Positions 1 through 7,945 of a stretch of DNA of 38,634 bases are shown here, in pieces (the stretch's first letter is position 1; the number at the start of each line of letters is the position of its first letter). Origin of the DNA: Aerophototrophica crusticola (GTDB taxonomy: Bacteria > Pseudomonadota > Alphaproteobacteria > Azospirillales > Azospirillaceae); the NCBI GenBank assembly GCA_001939945.1, contig MOEB01000037.1, forward strand, positions 1 to 38,634, written 5' to 3'. Made by a program: the position numbers and the translations under genes. The notes below the pieces were generated by a model that saw only the letters and a list, made by a program, of their open reading frames with translations, had not been told where the DNA came from and made no database searches.

Positions 1-41
1 GGGCGCGCCGCCCGGGCCACGGCCCCGCGGCGTTTGGGCCG

Positions 42-1016
42 TCAGCCGCCGGCGCGGACGCCGATGACCTGCCCGGCGTTCCCCGGGGAAGGCGGCTCCC
101 CGTGCCCGGCCGTGCCATCGGTGTCGGCGCGACTCCCGCGGGCCAGCCACGTGGCCAGCAGCCAGAGGCCTGCGCCCAGGTAGGCGAAGCCGCCCGGCAC
201 CCACATGACGAGCCCGGCAAGCTGTTGGTCCTCCAGCTGGCCCAGGCCCCAGGGGGCGCCGCGGCCGGCGTAGCCGTCATACAGGCCGACCGGGGCCAGG
301 CTGATCAGCGCGCCCAGCAGGCCGCTGTGGATCAGGGTGACCAGGGCGGCGCCCGCGCCCGACAGGGCGGCCAGGGGGTCGCCCCGGGCCGGGTTCAGGA
401 TGCCCCACCAGAAGCCCAGCCCGACGGCCAGGAAGCAGGCATGCTCCAGCGCGTGCAGGGCCGGGTCGGCCAGGGCGGCGTCGAAGGCGGCGGGGGTGTG
501 CCAGCCCCACAGCACAACCGCCGTGGCCAGGCACCCGGCCCAGGGTCGGGCCAGCAGGGCGGCGGGCCCCCGCAGCACGCTTGCGCGCAGGGCCCGGGCC
601 AGCGGCCTGTGCCAGGGGCGGGGCAGGGCGGCGGCCCAGGGGGCCAGCGGCTTGCCCAGCACCAGCAGGGGCGGGGCCAGCACCAGCAGCACCATGTGCT
701 GGGCCATGTGGGCTGAGAACAGCGTCTCCCCCATGGCGTCCAGCGGCCAGACCAGCGACAGCACCAGCGACGCCATGCCCAGGGCGAAGCAGCCGGCCCG
801 CCAGGGGGCCACCCCGCGGCCCGTCCCCGCCTTGCCCCACAGCCGCGCGAGGCCCCGGCCGTACAGCCACCAGGCCAGGGCCAGGGGGACGATGACCCAG
901 GGGTCCAGGGTCCAGGCGTGCCAGACCTCCTCCGGCCCCACCCACATGCCGCCATGGGCCCGGGCCGGGAGGGGGAGGAGGGCCAGGGCGGCGGCCGGGG
1001 CCAGCCGCCTCAGCAT
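42..1016 (-). CDS. ctaG: Cytochrome c oxidase assembly protein, caa3-type CtaG
   Basis: A 324-residue polytopic membrane protein of the caa3_CtaG family, which helps assemble the copper centres of caa3-type oxidases. It opens with a hydrophobic leader (MLRRLAPAAALALL) ending ARAHG, followed by about seven membrane segments. The conserved HMAQHM motif after the third segment, followed by LVLAPPLLVLGKPL, is the family hallmark. An upstream in-frame start exists at 1076, but the start at 1016 gives the expected leader and overlaps the end of the preceding gene by 7 bases, as is usual in this operon. It is the last gene of the oxidase operon. The C-terminal ~35 residues are polar and low complexity. 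This is the membrane caa3 family and not the periplasmic Cox11-type protein that is also called CtaG. The family call is firm; the exact metal role is family knowledge. Confidence 0.9.
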   Translation of the reverse strand: MLRRLAPAAALALLPLPARAHGGMWVGPEEVWHAWTLDPWVIVPLALAWWLYGRGLARLWGKAGTGRGVAPWRAGCFALGMASLVLSLVWPLDAMGETLFSAHMAQHMVLLVLAPPLLVLGKPLAPWAAALPRPWHRPLARALRASVLRGPAALLARPWAGCLATAVVLWGWHTPAAFDAALADPALHALEHACFLAVGLGFWWGILNPARGDPLAALSGAGAALVTLIHSGLLGALISLAPVGLYDGYAGRGAPWGLGQLEDQQLAGLVMWVPGGFAYLGAGLWLLATWLARGSRADTDGTAGHGEPPSPGNAGQVIGVRAGG

Positions 1017-1402
1017 TTCGGCACCAGCAGCACCGGCAGGGCGACGAAGGCGGTGGCCACGAAGGCCAGGCCGCATTGTAGCAGCCCGGCCAGGGCCATG
1101 AAGCGCTGCCGCGCCTGCCGGGCCAGTTCCGGGTCGTGCTCATGCACATAGTCGCGGGCGTCCTTGACCGGGGCGAAGCGGCTCCAGGCCAGTCCGGCGA
1201 GGCCGGCCAGCAGCACCAGCACCACCACGGTGGCCGCCAGGACGGTGAAGTCCACCAGGCCGAGGCCCAGCACCGTCACCCCGCCCCAGCCCTTGGCGCA
1301 GGCGACGGCGTTGGTGCAATAGACGACCAGGAAGTGCAGGCTCCACAGGATCGGGGCCAGGATGATGGTGAAGGGGTTGTCGCGGGCGAGCAGGTTGGCC
1401 AT
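1010..1402 (-). CDS. Small three-helix membrane protein of the oxidase operon
   Basis: A 130-residue protein with three likely transmembrane helices, around residues 10-32, 42-68 and 103-127, joined by a charged loop (FAPVKDARDYVHEHDPELARQ) between helices 2 and 3. I do not recognise a named family. It lies 11 bases after the subunit I-III gene and overlaps ctaG by 7 bases, so it is almost certainly co-translated with the oxidase. By position it could be an accessory or small structural subunit, comparable to the subunit IV-like proteins of other haem-copper oxidases, but no subunit IV motif is visible. It contains CTNAVAC, a pair of cysteines near the first helix that might bind metal or form a disulfide; that is speculation. 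The existence of the gene is well supported by context; its function is unknown. Confidence 0.78.
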   Translation of the reverse strand: MANLLARDNPFTIILAPILWSLHFLVVYCTNAVACAKGWGGVTVLGLGLVDFTVLAATVVVLVLLAGLAGLAWSRFAPVKDARDYVHEHDPELARQARQRFMALAGLLQCGLAFVATAFVALPVLLVPKC

Positions 1403-1413
1403 GGCAACCCCCC

Positions 1414-3942
1414 TCAGGCCAGGGTGGGGAAGTACAGGACCACGGCCAGGCTGAACAGCAGCTGGGCCACGGACCATTGCCACCACAGGGACGTGTTCGC
1501 CACGGCGTGGGACCAGGCGAGGCCGCGGGGCCGCACGGCGGCCTTGGTGGCGGTGAACAGGGCCATGACCATGCCCAGCGCCACGTGGCCCAGGGGGAAC
1601 AGCAGCATCATCCAGACCAGGGCGGCATAGGTATGCTCCGCCGCCGGCAGGTTGCTGGCCCGCAGCAGCAGCCACAGCAGGAACCCCGCCGCGGCGCCCA
1701 GCAGGCTGGCCAGGACCAGGAACAGGGCCGTGGACAGGGGCCTGCCCCGCCGGTCGGCGGAGACGGCCATCCGCACCGGCAGCACGGACAGCAGCAGCAG
1801 CCCCGCCCCCGCCAGGGCCAGGGTGCCGTCGAAGGTGGCGGACAGCCCGCCGGGCGGCCAGGACCCGCTGACGGTCCAGATGAACAGGTAGGAGAAGAGC
1901 AACCCGCCATAGGCGGAGGCGTCGGTCACCACCAGCACCACCATGGCCCACCAGGCATGGCTGCGCGGCCCCGTGGCGTAATAGGGCAGGATCATGCCGT
2001 CGCCCACGTCGCGGCTGGCCACGCCCTCCGGCCGGAACTCGGTGTGCCAGGCCCAGTACAGCAGCAGCGACACGGCCAGCGCCGCCGGCGGTGCCGCCCA
2101 GAGCCACAGGTGGAACACGGCCAGGATGAAGGCGGTGGCGGTGGCCAGCCCCGCCACCAGGGGCACCGCGGTGGGCCCGGGCAGGATCAGGATCTGCTCC
2201 GGCCGGGCATCGACCGTCCCGGTGCGGATCGTCTCCCGGAAGCCGTGCGGGCTGTCCGCCAGCAGCCCCTCGCCCCGGTCGATGCGGCCCGGCAGGTCCG
2301 GGTCGTCCCAGATCGGGTAGTGGCCGGTGACCCGCGGCACGCTGCGCACGCCGGTGTCGGGGCTGGGCAGGCTGGACGCCCATTCCAGCGTCCCGGCCCC
2401 CCAGGGGTTCCGTTTCGCCTTCGGCCCGACCCACCAGTGGCTGATGAGGTCATAGAAGAAGACCACGAAGCCCAGGGCCAGCACCGCCGCGCCCAGGGAG
2501 GAGGCGAGGTTCAGCCCGTCCCAGCCGAACCCGGCGGGGTAGGTGTAGACCCGCCGCGGCATGCCCAGCAGGCCCGTGACGTGCATGGGGAAGAAGGTGG
2601 CGTGGAAACCCAGGAAGATCAGCCAGAAGGACAGCTTGCCCAGCCGCTCGCTCATCATCCGGCCGCTGGCGAGCGGCAGGTAGTAGTAGAGCGCGGCCAG
2701 CAGCGGGAACACCATGCCGCCGATCAGCACGTAGTGCAGGTGGGCGACGATGAAGTAGCTGTCGTGGGCCTGCCAGTCGAACGGCACCGCCGCCACCATC
2801 ACCCCGGTCAGCCCGCCCATGACGAAGGTGAACAGGAAGCCGATGATGTAGAGGAACGGCACCTTCCACACCGGCTTGCCGCTCCAGATCGTGGCGATCC
2901 AGCAGAAGACCTGGATGCCGGTGGGGATGGCCACGGCGAAGCTGGCGGCGCTGAAGAAGCTGAGCGACAGGTGCGGCAGGCCCGTGGTGAACATGTGGTG
3001 GACCCACAGGCCGAAGCTGAGGAACCCGGTGGCGATGGCCGCCAGCACCACCCAGGTGTAGCCGACCAGCGGCCGCCCGACGAAGGTGGGCAGGATGGTG
3101 CTGACCAGCCCGGCGGCGGGCAGGAAGATGATGTAGACCTCCGGGTGGCCGAAGAACCAGAACAGGTGCTGCCACAGCAGGGGGTCGCCGCCCCGGGTCG
3201 GGTCGAAGAAGGGCCAGCCCGCCGCCCGCTCCACCTCCATCAGGATGTCGCCCAGGATCAGCGGCGGGAAGCCGAAGCCGATCATCAGCACGGTGACCAG
3301 CACGTACCAGGAATAGATGGGCAGCCGGTCCAGCGACATGCCCACCGCCCGGGTCTTCATGATGCCCACCACCACCTCCACCACCTGGGCGATGGCCGCG
3401 ATCTCGATGAAGCCGATGCCCAGCAGCCAGAAGTCGGTCTTGTAGTCGCCGGCATAGTCGGTGGAGAGCGGGGGGTAGACGAACCACCCGCTGTTGGGGG
3501 CGATCCACCAGAAGATGCTGGAATAGGCCATCAGCCCGCCGAACAGGTAGCACCAGAACCCGTAGGCGGACATGCGGGGGAAGGGCAGGTCGCGGGCACC
3601 CAGCTGCAGCGGCATCAGGTAGACGCTGGTCGCCTCCACGATGGGCACGGCGAACAGGAACATCATCGTCGTGCCGTGCATGGTGAAGACCTGGTTGTAC
3701 TGCTCCGGCGTCAGCAGGTCGTTGCCCGGCACGGCGAGCTGCCAGCGGATCAGCAGGGCCAGCACCCCGCCCAGCACCAGGAACAGCAGGCCCGTCCCCA
3801 CGTACATGGCGCCGATGAAGGTGTTGTTGACCTCCGTCAGCTGGCGCCAGCCCTTGGGCTTCGCCCAGGCCGTGGCCAGGTTGTGGGGCAGGGGGCCCGG
3901 CGGCGGCGGCGTGGTCGTGCGCGCCTGGTCGATGTTGGTCAT
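1414..3942 (-). CDS. ctaD: Cytochrome c oxidase subunit I fused to subunit III
   Basis: An 842-residue fusion: residues ~35-550 are haem-copper oxidase subunit I and the C-terminal ~200 residues are subunit III-like with about five helices. Subunit I carries all metal ligands: H89 (low-spin haem), H266 in GHPEVY with cross-linking Y270 and E268, H315-H316 for CuB, H401 for the high-spin haem and H403. Spacings from H266 match those I recall for Rhodobacter subunit I (H284, H333/334, H419, H421) exactly, so this is an A1-type oxidase. At the K-channel Lys position (PTGIK) the sequence reads PTGIQ, with Gln344. The D-channel Asn positions also differ (V107, S125 and a Lys), although D118 is kept. 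The start MTNIDQ overlaps ctaC by four bases (ATGA). An in-frame upstream extension to 4356 is out of frame with ctaC coding and was rejected. The product reduces oxygen in the cytoplasmic membrane. Confidence 0.95.
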   Translation of the reverse strand: MTNIDQARTTTPPPPGPLPHNLATAWAKPKGWRQLTEVNNTFIGAMYVGTGLLFLVLGGVLALLIRWQLAVPGNDLLTPEQYNQVFTMHGTTMMFLFAVPIVEATSVYLMPLQLGARDLPFPRMSAYGFWCYLFGGLMAYSSIFWWIAPNSGWFVYPPLSTDYAGDYKTDFWLLGIGFIEIAAIAQVVEVVVGIMKTRAVGMSLDRLPIYSWYVLVTVLMIGFGFPPLILGDILMEVERAAGWPFFDPTRGGDPLLWQHLFWFFGHPEVYIIFLPAAGLVSTILPTFVGRPLVGYTWVVLAAIATGFLSFGLWVHHMFTTGLPHLSLSFFSAASFAVAIPTGIQVFCWIATIWSGKPVWKVPFLYIIGFLFTFVMGGLTGVMVAAVPFDWQAHDSYFIVAHLHYVLIGGMVFPLLAALYYYLPLASGRMMSERLGKLSFWLIFLGFHATFFPMHVTGLLGMPRRVYTYPAGFGWDGLNLASSLGAAVLALGFVVFFYDLISHWWVGPKAKRNPWGAGTLEWASSLPSPDTGVRSVPRVTGHYPIWDDPDLPGRIDRGEGLLADSPHGFRETIRTGTVDARPEQILILPGPTAVPLVAGLATATAFILAVFHLWLWAAPPAALAVSLLLYWAWHTEFRPEGVASRDVGDGMILPYYATGPRSHAWWAMVVLVVTDASAYGGLLFSYLFIWTVSGSWPPGGLSATFDGTLALAGAGLLLLSVLPVRMAVSADRRGRPLSTALFLVLASLLGAAAGFLLWLLLRASNLPAAEHTYAALVWMMLLFPLGHVALGMVMALFTATKAAVRPRGLAWSHAVANTSLWWQWSVAQLLFSLAVVLYFPTLA

Positions 3943-4955
3943 TCCAGGCTCCCCAGGTAGCGCGCGATGCTGGTCAGCGTCTCGCTGTCCAGGTGGTGGA
4001 AGGACGGCATGCGGTTCCCCGGCTTCAGGTCCTGGGCGTCGGCGATCCAGGCCGCCAGCGGGCCCACCCCGTTGGGCAGGGTGCCGGCGGCCAGCGACAG
4101 GCGGGACCCCACATGGGTCAGGTCGGGGCCGAGCTGGCCCACCGCGGCATAGGGCCCCTCCGCCAGGCCGCGCACCACGTGGCAGGAGCCGCAGCCCGCG
4201 GCCAGGAAGGCCCTCTGCCCGGCCACCAGGTCCGGCATCTCCGGCACCCGGGCCGGCTGGCGGCGGGCGGCCAGCCACGCCTCGAACGCCGCGGACTCGT
4301 GCGCCACGACGAAGAAGGCCATCAGGGCGTGCTGCTCGCCGCAGAACTCGGCGCACTGGCCGCGGATCACGCCGGGCGTGTCCGCCTGGATGGTGATGGT
4401 GTTGGTGCGGCCGGGGATCAGGTCCATCTTGCCGTGCAGGGACGGGACCCAGAAGCTGTGGATCACGTCGCGGCTGGCCAGGTGCACCTCCACCCGCCTT
4501 CCCACGGGGATGTTCAGCTCGTTGGCGCTGGTGACCGTGCCGCCCTGGCCGTCATGGTAGGTCACCTCCCACCAGTACTGCTGGCCCACCACGTCCACCC
4601 GCAGCGGCGGCTCCCCGCCGTCCTGGCCGCGGCCAAGGTCCACCCAGCGGCCGACGGCGGCGGTGTAGACGGTCAGCGCCAGCAGCGTCACCACGGGGAA
4701 GGCCAGGCCCAGCCAGACCACCAGCCGGATCGGCGGGGTGCGCTTGGTCCAGTCCGTGAAGACCAGCCCGATGGCCAGCATGGCCATGGTGAAGGCGAAG
4801 ATGGCCGCCCCGCCCCAGAACAGCAGCCAGGAGAACTCGGCCAGGTGGGCCGCCGCCGGGCCGCGCGGGTCGAGCACCGCCTGCTGCCCGGTGCAGCCGG
4901 CCAGCGCCAACGCGGCCAGGGCCAGCACGGCCCCCAGGACGTGCCGCCCCCTCAT
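3939..4955 (-). CDS. ctaC: Cytochrome c oxidase subunit II with C-terminal cytochrome c domain
   Basis: A 338-residue caa3-type subunit II. It starts with a lipoprotein signal whose lipobox LAGC puts the acylated Cys at 21, then two transmembrane helices (~40-65 and ~80-103). The cupredoxin CuA domain follows, with the ligands in IHSFWVP and CAEFCGEQHALM. A cytochrome c domain follows from about residue 245, with haem site CGSCH and a likely axial Met in NRMPSF. It accepts electrons from periplasmic cytochromes and passes them from haem c to CuA and on to subunit I. It overlaps the gene on either side by four bases. The built-in haem domain means no separate soluble cytochrome is strictly needed, yet two further cytochrome c genes sit directly upstream. 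The family call is secure. Confidence 0.95.
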   Translation of the reverse strand: MRGRHVLGAVLALAALALAGCTGQQAVLDPRGPAAAHLAEFSWLLFWGGAAIFAFTMAMLAIGLVFTDWTKRTPPIRLVVWLGLAFPVVTLLALTVYTAAVGRWVDLGRGQDGGEPPLRVDVVGQQYWWEVTYHDGQGGTVTSANELNIPVGRRVEVHLASRDVIHSFWVPSLHGKMDLIPGRTNTITIQADTPGVIRGQCAEFCGEQHALMAFFVVAHESAAFEAWLAARRQPARVPEMPDLVAGQRAFLAAGCGSCHVVRGLAEGPYAAVGQLGPDLTHVGSRLSLAAGTLPNGVGPLAAWIADAQDLKPGNRMPSFHHLDSETLTSIARYLGSLE

Positions 4956-5383
4956 GGCAGGGTCCGAAGCGTGTAGAGGTAGGCGGCCACGTCCGTCGCC
5001 TCCGCCCGGGTGATGCCGGTGGCGGGCATGGCGCTGCGCGGGTCCACCAACCGCGGGTTCTCGATCCAGGTGACCAGGTTGCCGGGGGTGTTGGGCAGGC
5101 GCCCGGCTACGTAGGCACGCAAGCCCATGGCGTGCAAGGGCGGGCCCACCGTGCCGCGCGCCCCGTCGATGCCGGGGATGGCATGGCAGGCGCCGCAGCC
5201 ATAGGTGCCGCCGGCCAGGACGGCCCGCCCGCGCGCCGCGTCGCCGCCGGCGACCGCCTGCGGGTCGGCATGGCTACGCGGCAGGTCCCCCGTCGTGTTG
5301 TTCGCCGTGGCCGGGCCCTCGCCGCAGCCGGCCAGGGCCCAGGACAGGGCCGCCGCGAGGATGGGCATGCCTCGGCGCGCCAT
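4952..5383 (-). CDS. Monohaem cytochrome c lipoprotein
   Basis: A 143-residue class I cytochrome c. The N-terminus (ILAAALSWALAGCGEG) is a lipoprotein signal with lipobox LAGC, so the mature protein is probably tethered to the periplasmic face of the membrane. The haem-binding motif is CGACH near residue 65, and the probable axial methionine is in SAMPATGI. The fold ends with the usual C-terminal helix (EATDVAAYLYTLRTL). The gene overlaps the subunit II gene by four bases and begins 12 bases after the dihaem cytochrome c gene. Its position between a dehydrogenase and the oxidase suggests that it carries electrons between them. A later in-frame Met (MPILAA) could also be the start; both keep the signal. 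Confidence 0.88.
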   Translation of the reverse strand: MARRGMPILAAALSWALAGCGEGPATANNTTGDLPRSHADPQAVAGGDAARGRAVLAGGTYGCGACHAIPGIDGARGTVGPPLHAMGLRAYVAGRLPNTPGNLVTWIENPRLVDPRSAMPATGITRAEATDVAAYLYTLRTLP

Positions 5384-5395
5384 GGCCGCCCCCGC

Positions 5396-6175
5396 TCAGC
5401 GCGGGGCCGCCGCCGCCGTGGCGTCCTGCGCCGGGCGGAGGGTGGCGAAGTAGAGGGACAGGGCCTTGATGTCCTGGTCCGTCAGCCCCTTGGCCACGGT
5501 GCCCATCAGGTTGACCGTCTGCTGCGTGCGCTCGCCCGAGCGCCAGAGGCGGAGCTGCCGCTCCAGGTAGGCGGCGTGCTGCCCGGCCAGGGCGGGGTAG
5601 TTGGGCGGGATGCCGACGCCGGCGGGGCCGTGGCAGTTCTGGCAGGCCTGCACCCCCCGCTCCGCGCTGCCCACGGCGTTCAGCACGGCGCCCCATTGCA
5701 GCAGGGACGGGTCGCCGTCGGGCGGGCGGGCGTAGGGCGCCCGCTGGGCCGCGTAATAGGCGGCGACGGCGGTCTTCTCCTCGGCCGACAGGGCCTTGGC
5801 GATGGGGGACATGACGGGGTTCGGCCGGGTGCCGTCGGCGTATTCCCGCAAGGTTTTCTCCAGGTAGCCGGCGGGCTGCCCCGCCAAGCGGGGGAAGGCC
5901 CCGCCGGGGTCGCCGGCCCCGTCCACCCCGTGGCAGGACAGGCAGGCGCCGCCGATCCCCGCCCCGCCCCCGCTGGTCATCACGTACTGGCCCCGCTGCA
6001 CCAGGCCCGTGCCGGGCGGCGGCAGGGAGCCGGGTCCGGTGATGCGGGTGACCCGCTCATGCAGCGGCGGCGCCTGCCCGCGCGCCGGCTCCCCCATCTG
6101 CTGGGCCAGCGCCGGCAGGGCGGCGGCGGTGGCCAGGGCGAGGGCCGCCGGCCAGGAGGGTCCCCGCCCCCTCAT
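5396..6175 (-). CDS. Dihaem cytochrome c (c4-like)
   Basis: A 259-residue exported protein with a cleavable signal (ALALATAAALPALAQ) and two tandem cytochrome c domains. Haem sites are CLSCH and CQNCH, each followed by the GVDGAGDPGG/GPAGVGIPP type of loop and by probable axial Met in NPVMSPIA and VNLMGTVA. The two similar halves, each with a conserved LAGQ segment before the helix (PAGYLEKTL, HAAYLERQL), are typical of cytochrome c4-type proteins. It overlaps the GMC oxidoreductase gene by four bases, so it is the best candidate for the cytochrome subunit or direct electron acceptor of that dehydrogenase. Classical gluconate, sorbitol and fructose dehydrogenases use a trihaem subunit, so a dihaem partner is a variation. 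An upstream open extension to 6679 runs inside the GMC gene and was not used. Confidence 0.9.
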   Translation of the reverse strand: MRGRGPSWPAALALATAAALPALAQQMGEPARGQAPPLHERVTRITGPGSLPPPGTGLVQRGQYVMTSGGGAGIGGACLSCHGVDGAGDPGGAFPRLAGQPAGYLEKTLREYADGTRPNPVMSPIAKALSAEEKTAVAAYYAAQRAPYARPPDGDPSLLQWGAVLNAVGSAERGVQACQNCHGPAGVGIPPNYPALAGQHAAYLERQLRLWRSGERTQQTVNLMGTVAKGLTDQDIKALSLYFATLRPAQDATAAAAPR

Positions 6176-7941
6176 GCCCGCACCAGGGGGCCGGGGTCCT
6201 TCAGGTACCGCTCCTTGATGGCCTTGGCGGTCCAATAGGCCAGGGCCCCCACCGTGCCCGTGGGGTTGTAGCCCGGGTTCTGCGGGTACACGCAGGCGCC
6301 CTGGACGAAGACGTTGGGCACGTCCCAGCTCTGCAGGTAGCGGTTGACCACGCTGGAGCCCGGGTCCGCGCCCATGATGGCGCCGCCGGTGTTGTGGGTG
6401 GTCTGGTAGGGGACGATGGAGTAGCGCTTGTCCAGCCGGCTGGCGGACAGCTGGGTGCCGCCCATGGCCTTTCCGATCTCCAGCGCCCGGTCGGTCACGA
6501 AGTCCGACATCTTCCGGTCGTTCTCCGGGAAGTCGTAGGTGATCCGCATGGCCGGCACGCCGAAGGCGTCGCGGTAGGTGGGGTCCAGGCTGATGTAGTT
6601 GGTGGGGCGGGTGTAGCTGGAGCCGTGGACGGAGATCCCGGCCGTGTGGTTGTAGTGGCGGCGCACGGCGGCCTTCCATTCCGCCCCCCAGCGGGGCGTG
6701 CCCTCGGGCACCGAGTGGCCCTGGATCGGGCGCAGGCCGGTGGTGTAGGCGGCGATGTAGCCGCCGCCCAGGAAGCCGAGGGGCCCGTGGTCGAAGTTGT
6801 CGCCGTTGTAGTCGTCGATGGCGGTGCCGAGCGCCCCGGCGCCCATGAACTGGTTCAGGCGCACGTCCTCCGGGTAGAAGACGTTCACCGACGACATGGT
6901 CTGGTAGGAGTAGTTGCGGCCCACGTTGCCCTGGCCCGTGGCCGGGTCATAAGCCTGGCCGATGCCGGACCACAGCATCAGCCGGACATTGTTGATGCCG
7001 AAGGCGCAGAGGATGACGATCTCTGCCGGCTGCACGGTCTCCCGCCCCTGGCCGTCCACGTAGGTGACGCCGGTTGCCCGCTTCCCGTCTGGCGACAGGT
7101 TCACCCGGGTGACGTGGCAGAGGGGCCGCAGCTCGAAGTTCGGGTTCCTCAGCGCCGCCGGCAGCACGCAGAGCTGGGCGCTGGACTTGGCGAAATGCTC
7201 GCAGGCGAAGCGCTCGCAATAGCCGCAATAGTTGCAGGGCTTGAGCGTGGCGCCGTAGGGGTTGGTGTATTCCCGGGTCATGTTGGCGGAGGGCACGGGG
7301 AAGGGCGTGTAGCCCAGGCCGGCCGCCGCCTTCCCGAACAGGGCGCCGGAATAGGCCTGTTTCATGGGCGGGTTCGGGAACTCCCCGCTCCGCGGTCCCT
7401 CGAAGGGGTTGCCGCCGGGCTGCAACGTGCCGTTCAGGTTCCCGGCCTTGCCGCCGATGCCGCAGACCTTCTCGAAGTGGTCGTAGAAGGGTTCCAGCTC
7501 CTCGTAGGTGATGCCCCAGTCCTGGACCGTCAGGTCCTCGGGGATGAAGCCCTTGCCGTAGCGCTCCTCATGGTGGCTGCGCAGGCGGAAGTCGCTGGGC
7601 AGGAAGCGCCAGGTCTGCCCGTTCCAGTGCACGCCCGCCCCGCCCAGGTCCGTGCCGGGCAGGAAGGAGCCCAGCTGGCGCATGGGCAGCGCCTCCTGGT
7701 CCGGGGTGTTGCGGAAGGTGATGGGCTCCACCTTCATGTTCTGCATCAGCTCGTGCCGCACGGCGTAGCGCAGCTCGTCATGGATCGCGGGGGACTGGAA
7801 GTCGGGCACGGTCTGCCGCACCCGGCCCCGCTCCAGCCCCACCACGCGCAGGCCGGCCTCCGACAGCTCCTTGGCCAGGATGCCGCCGGTCCAGCCCATG
7901 CCCACCAGCACCACGTCCACGGGTCTCAAGGTCGTCGCCAC
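6172..7941 (-). CDS. GMC-family flavoprotein dehydrogenase, large subunit
   Basis: A 589-residue FAD enzyme of the gluconate 2-dehydrogenase large-subunit type. The N-terminal dinucleotide fold is VVLVGMGWTGGILAKEL, followed by VGLERG. Near the C-terminus are the GMC active-site region (TTHNTGGAIMG) and the final FAD segment (YNPTGTVGALAYWTAKAI). A cysteine cluster C236-x2-C239-x2-C242-x4-C247 is consistent with the [3Fe-4S] centre known in FAD glucose dehydrogenases of this family. I chose the GTG start at 7941 because a strong GGAGG lies seven bases upstream and the previous gene ends just four bases before; an in-frame ATG at 8001 would overlap that gene. It has no signal peptide of its own and is probably exported with the Tat-bearing small subunit encoded just upstream. 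The substrate (a sugar, sugar acid or polyol) cannot be told from sequence. Confidence 0.9.
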   Translation of the reverse strand: MATTLRPVDVVLVGMGWTGGILAKELSEAGLRVVGLERGRVRQTVPDFQSPAIHDELRYAVRHELMQNMKVEPITFRNTPDQEALPMRQLGSFLPGTDLGGAGVHWNGQTWRFLPSDFRLRSHHEERYGKGFIPEDLTVQDWGITYEELEPFYDHFEKVCGIGGKAGNLNGTLQPGGNPFEGPRSGEFPNPPMKQAYSGALFGKAAAGLGYTPFPVPSANMTREYTNPYGATLKPCNYCGYCERFACEHFAKSSAQLCVLPAALRNPNFELRPLCHVTRVNLSPDGKRATGVTYVDGQGRETVQPAEIVILCAFGINNVRLMLWSGIGQAYDPATGQGNVGRNYSYQTMSSVNVFYPEDVRLNQFMGAGALGTAIDDYNGDNFDHGPLGFLGGGYIAAYTTGLRPIQGHSVPEGTPRWGAEWKAAVRRHYNHTAGISVHGSSYTRPTNYISLDPTYRDAFGVPAMRITYDFPENDRKMSDFVTDRALEIGKAMGGTQLSASRLDKRYSIVPYQTTHNTGGAIMGADPGSSVVNRYLQSWDVPNVFVQGACVYPQNPGYNPTGTVGALAYWTAKAIKERYLKDPGPLVRA

Positions 7942-7945
7942 GGGC

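Noticed and set aside
1477-3960. Very long open frame on the plus strand
   Set aside because: It is the antisense of the oxidase subunit I-III gene; the translation is rich in Gln, Gly, His and Pro and has no domain. GC-rich antisense frames are often open.
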